Assembly: GCA_963851045.1 (NCBI GenBank) | Contig: CAWKNC010000001.1 | Coordinates: 1 to 64,000 of the forward strand | Length of the DNA stretch: 64,000 nucleotides | DNA from: WHSW01 sp963851045 | Lineage (GTDB): Bacteria; Actinomycetota; Thermoleophilia; Solirubrobacterales; 70-9 | Direction: 5' to 3' | Part shown: in pieces, positions 63,525 to 64,000 of the stretch | Position numbering within the stretch: position 1 is the stretch's first letter | Layout of the letters: each line of letters starts with the position of its first letter | The notes under the pieces: model-generated | The model's input: the letters and a program-made list of their open reading frames with translations, nothing else | What the model was told of the DNA's origin: nothing | Databases searched by the model: none | Made by a program: the position numbers and the translations under genes

Positions 63525-64000
63525 TGAGACTGCAGACAACTCGGCGATTCCGACCTCGAGGTCTCTGAAATCTCGCTTGGCTCCTGGCTCACCTACTCAG
63601 GCGGGATCGAGCGCGAGCACACCGAGGCCTGCACCCGCGCCGCCTTCGACGCCGGGATCAACTTCTTCGACACGGCAAACGTCTACGGGACCGGTGCCTC
63701 GGAGACCGCGTGGGGCGAGATCCTCTCCGACTATGCCCGCGACTCGTTCATCCTCGCCACGAAGGTCTACTTCGAGATGGCGCCGGGCGATCGCGGCCTC
63801 TCGGCAGAGCAGATCGCGAAGCAGATCGACGCCTCGCTCGATCGCCTTCAGACCGATTACGTCGACCTCTATCAGTGCCACCGCTTCGACTCCGAGACGC
63901 CCATCGAGGAGACGATGGAGGCGCTCACCCAGGTGGTCAGCTCGGGCAAGGCGCGCTACATCGGCTTCAGCGAGTGGACGCCGGAGCAGATCCAGGCCGG
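63525..64000 (+). CDS. Aldo/keto reductase (Kv-beta-like), 3' end outside window, one frameshift
   Basis: NAD(P)H-dependent (beta/alpha)8-barrel reductase. The start MRLQTT is one base out of frame with the rest; from about 63546 the frame reads LGDSDLEVSEISLGSWLTYS, then FDTANVYGTGASETAWGEIL with the catalytic Asp and Tyr, FILATKVYFEM with the Lys, and VDLYQCHRFDSETPIEETME with the His. The window ends after IGFSEWTPEQIQA. It lies 12 bases after the precorrin-2 dehydrogenase gene, so it may share its transcript. The substrate is unknown. Confidence 0.85.

Overview
The window looks like a mosaic of at least three source genomes joined in one contig. Positions 1 to about 8980 carry genes of Verrucomicrobiota/Planctomycetota type: an ACS-family MFS transporter, the acetolactate synthase large and small subunits, an exported rhodanese, an octahaem cytochrome with TPRs, an SLBB protein and RecD2. 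From about 8980 to 9655 there is an internal piece of an alphaproteobacterial-type HAD-IIA hydrolase, cut at both ends. From about 9.8 kb onward the sequence is a high-GC actinobacterium, probably class Thermoleophilia. That placement is an inference from GTG/TTG starts, 4-bp stop/start overlaps, the DUF1800-DUF1501-cupredoxin trio, DUF6421, an archaeal-like topoisomerase I and RTX/collagen-like surface proteins. Apparent single-base frameshifts are dense in the first 9.7 kb (about 17), moderate from 9.8 to 26 kb (about 10) and sparse from 26 to 64 kb (about 4). This points to assembly or sequencing quality rather than biology, so broken genes here should be read as one gene with base errors unless stated otherwise.

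Region by region: 9.8-22.5 kb is a cell-surface polysaccharide locus. Nine minus-strand genes are tightly packed: sulfotransferase, Wzx-like flippase, GT4, methyltransferase, GT4, Wzc-like BY-kinase, Wzy-like polymerase, sulfotransferase, methyltransferase. A GT4 gene and a GDP-mannose 3,5-epimerase-like gene flank them. The predicted product is a sulfated, methylated heteropolysaccharide that may contain L-galactose. 22.6-25.8 kb holds the DUF1800-DUF1501-cupredoxin operon. A zinc-type oxidoreductase fragment at 25.8-26.1 kb may mark another break.

26.2-28.5 kb is a threonine aldolase-SDR-membrane protein operon. 28.6-33.4 kb carries a secreted sugar dehydrogenase with PKD and RTX modules, then a two-domain DUF6421 protein divergent from an Lrp/AsnC regulator. 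Two paralogous winged-helix regulators flank tRNA-Tyr at 35.5 kb. Next come CsbD, an exported sulfatase, the primary sigma factor, FolE2, PgsA, an AbiEi/DUF559 protein, a family 5 uracil-DNA glycosylase, two Tat-exported ferritin-like proteins, a thioesterase, and a GT2-DUF2304-GT2 group.

47-49 kb has a GroES-like protein and a His-rich DUF4396 protein behind a CsoR-type copper operator. tRNA-Thr follows, then a roughly 1400-residue secreted protein with eleven Cys-paired beta-sandwich repeats and a Gly-Pro-Thr collagen-like segment. 53.8-56.1 kb is an arsenic locus in which arsR is translationally coupled to an R2-like di-metal carboxylate protein and is divergent from arsC plus an aquaporin. 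This is the best candidate for an undescribed system in the window. 56.1-62.7 kb is a five-gene operon: topA, tmk, holB, histidine kinase, response regulator. The window ends with a precorrin-2 dehydrogenase and a partial aldo/keto reductase. I saw no rRNA, CRISPR array, insertion sequence or replication origin.
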